From Deinococcus sp. (lineage in GTDB: Bacteria > Deinococcota > Deinococci > Deinococcales > Deinococcaceae), in NCBI GenBank assembly GCA_028287665.1, contig JAQBPF010000374.1, positions 1 through 10,313 on the forward strand: 10,313 nucleotides of DNA, in the 5' to 3' direction. Below, piece after piece: positions 9,197-10,313 of the stretch. The notes under the pieces were generated by a model that did not search any database, had not been told where the DNA came from, and worked only from the letters and a program-made list of their open reading frames with translations. Both the position numbers and the translations under genes were made by a program. Positions within the stretch are counted from its first letter, which is position 1; each line of letters opens with the position of its first letter.

Positions 9197-10313
9197 CTAA
9201 ATCATGCCCCCATGCCGATCCCGGTACATCACATACGCCAGCCCCAGCGTACTCAGCGTACTGACCAGACTGCTGAGGCCGTAGCTGATGAGCGGCAGCG
9301 TGATTCCGGTCAGGGGCAGCACACTCAGCGCCGCCCCCACGTTCTCTATGACCTGAAAGCCGATCTGACCCAGGATGCCTGCAAACAGGATCTGGTCTTG
9401 CAGCCGGGGCGCTTCGGCGGCCATACCTGCCAACCCCCAGAACAGCATGCCGTACAGCACCAGCACGGCCAGCGCCCCCACCAGACCCTGTTCTTCGGCC
9501 CAGGTACTGAAGGCAAAATCGGTGTGGGCTTCGGGCAAAAAGCCGTTGTGAGACTGCGAGCCTTCCTTGTACCCTTTGCCCTGCAACCCGCCCGAGCCGA
9601 CAGCGATGGTGCTCTGAATGACCTGATACCCGGCCCCGCGTGGATCCTGGTAGGGGTCCAGGAAAATGGTCAGGCGCTTTTGCTGGTACGGCTCCAGATG
9701 CGGATACAGCACAGTTGGAAAGGCCACCCCCAGCGCCAGAATCGCCAGGGCCGCGTGCCACCACGGAATCCGGGCGGCCAGCATGATCACCGCAAACATC
9801 ACGCCCAGCACCATGGCACCGCCAAAATCCTGAATGACCACCAGTCCGATGGCAGGCAGGAACACGGCCAGCGCCAGAGCGTAGGTTTTGATGCCCTGAT
9901 AGCCGCTTCTGAGCACCAGTGGAAGCATCAGAATCAGCGCAAATTTCAGGATTTCCAGCGGCTGAAATTGCAGCGGCCCCACTTCGATCCAGTTTTTCTG
10001 GCCGTTCACTTCCTTGCCGATCACAAAGGTACTGGCCTGCATCAACAGCGCGAGGCCGTACAGATACGGCGCGATGCGGTAAATCCGGTCACGCCCCGCC
10101 CACCACATCAGCGCGATCGGCACAGCCGCCAGCGCCACGCCAATCATCTGCTTGTTCAGCACACCGGGGGCCACTCGGGGGGCCAGCGCCGCCGTTCTGA
10201 CCGTCAGCATGCCCACCGACAGCAGCGCCTTATTAAGGAGCGTAAAAGGCAGATCGTTTGTCCCGCCGATCCTGTGCCTGATACGGACCGGCTCTGTTTC
10301 GCTAACCTCTGCA
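9197..10313 (-). CDS. rodA: RodA-type SEDS peptidoglycan glycosyltransferase, 5' end missing
   Basis: SEDS proteins polymerise lipid II into glycan strands in the cytoplasmic membrane, paired with a class B penicillin-binding protein; RodA serves side-wall or general growth. Numbered from a GTG at 10216: NGQKNWIEVG (71-80), QPLEILK (86-92), DFGGAM (130-135), the large loop AVGSGGLQGKGYKEGSQS (205-222), and FLPEAHTDFAF (226-236), whose Asp233 matches the catalytic aspartate. GKG and GSQS favour RodA over FtsW. LTGITLPLISYGLSS (302-316) is the late signature. Many hydrophobic segments suggest about ten membrane helices. The frame stays open for 32 codons before that GTG up to the right edge and encodes NDLPFTLLNKALLSVGML, a fitting first helix, so the gene starts outside the window. 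It converges on the M16 gene. Confidence 0.93.
   Translation of the reverse strand, partial: AEVSETEPVRIRHRIGGTNDLPFTLLNKALLSVGMLTVRTAALAPRVAPGVLNKQMIGVALAAVPIALMWWAGRDRIYRIAPYLYGLALLMQASTFVIGKEVNGQKNWIEVGPLQFQPLEILKFALILMLPLVLRSGYQGIKTYALALAVFLPAIGLVVIQDFGGAMVLGVMFAVIMLAARIPWWHAALAILALGVAFPTVLYPHLEPYQQKRLTIFLDPYQDPRGAGYQVIQSTIAVGSGGLQGKGYKEGSQSHNGFLPEAHTDFAFSTWAEEQGLVGALAVLVLYGMLFWGLAGMAAEAPRLQDQILFAGILGQIGFQVIENVGAALSVLPLTGITLPLISYGLSSLVSTLSTLGLAYVMYRDRHGGMI

Noticed and set aside
10214..10216. GTG as the start codon of rodA
   Set aside because: It would cut through the first membrane helix; the frame is open and RodA-like up to the window edge.

Overview
The window looks like a chromosomal segment of a Deinococcus or close relative. 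The reasons are a GC-rich, coding-dense sequence, a gnd-zwf-opcA-pgl cluster that includes an OpcA-type protein, a candidate leaderless-type promoter with a TANNNT box just before a start codon, and a Lys/Ala-rich protein tail resembling those on Deinococcus HU. This assignment is inference. No mobile element, CRISPR array, tRNA or rRNA was seen.

Layout: the left edge (3-794) holds the C-terminal part of a GAF-HisKA_3-HATPase sensor histidine kinase, with its 5' end outside the window. Next is a small SRPBCC-fold protein with a charged helical tail (871-1425). A 139-base gap with two sets of dyads leads into four genes on the + strand that make up the oxidative pentose phosphate branch: gnd (1565-2644), zwf (2641-4413), opcA (4489-5433) and pgl (5430-6119). 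gnd/zwf and opcA/pgl each overlap by four bases (GTGA), and a clear intrinsic terminator follows pgl. A secreted two-lobed M16 zinc metallopeptidase (6321-9101) is next. It converges on a RodA-type SEDS glycosyltransferase on the - strand, which runs off the right edge. A perfect 14-bp hairpin between them can serve both genes as terminator.

Together Zwf (NADPH-forming), Pgl (lactone hydrolysis) and Gnd (oxidative decarboxylation, probably NAD-preferring) convert glucose 6-phosphate to ribulose 5-phosphate, and OpcA is the expected assembly factor or activator of Zwf. Three things stand out. Zwf carries an extra Lys/Ala-rich N-terminal tail of about 90-95 residues, and Gnd carries an extra C-terminal tail of about 55 residues that abuts it across the gene junction. 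Every protein in the window is free of cysteine except OpcA, which has exactly two (Cys235 and Cys243), making it the only possible thiol switch encoded here. The 5' region of gnd has hairpins next to its ribosome binding site. No clearly new multi-gene defence or mobile system was found.
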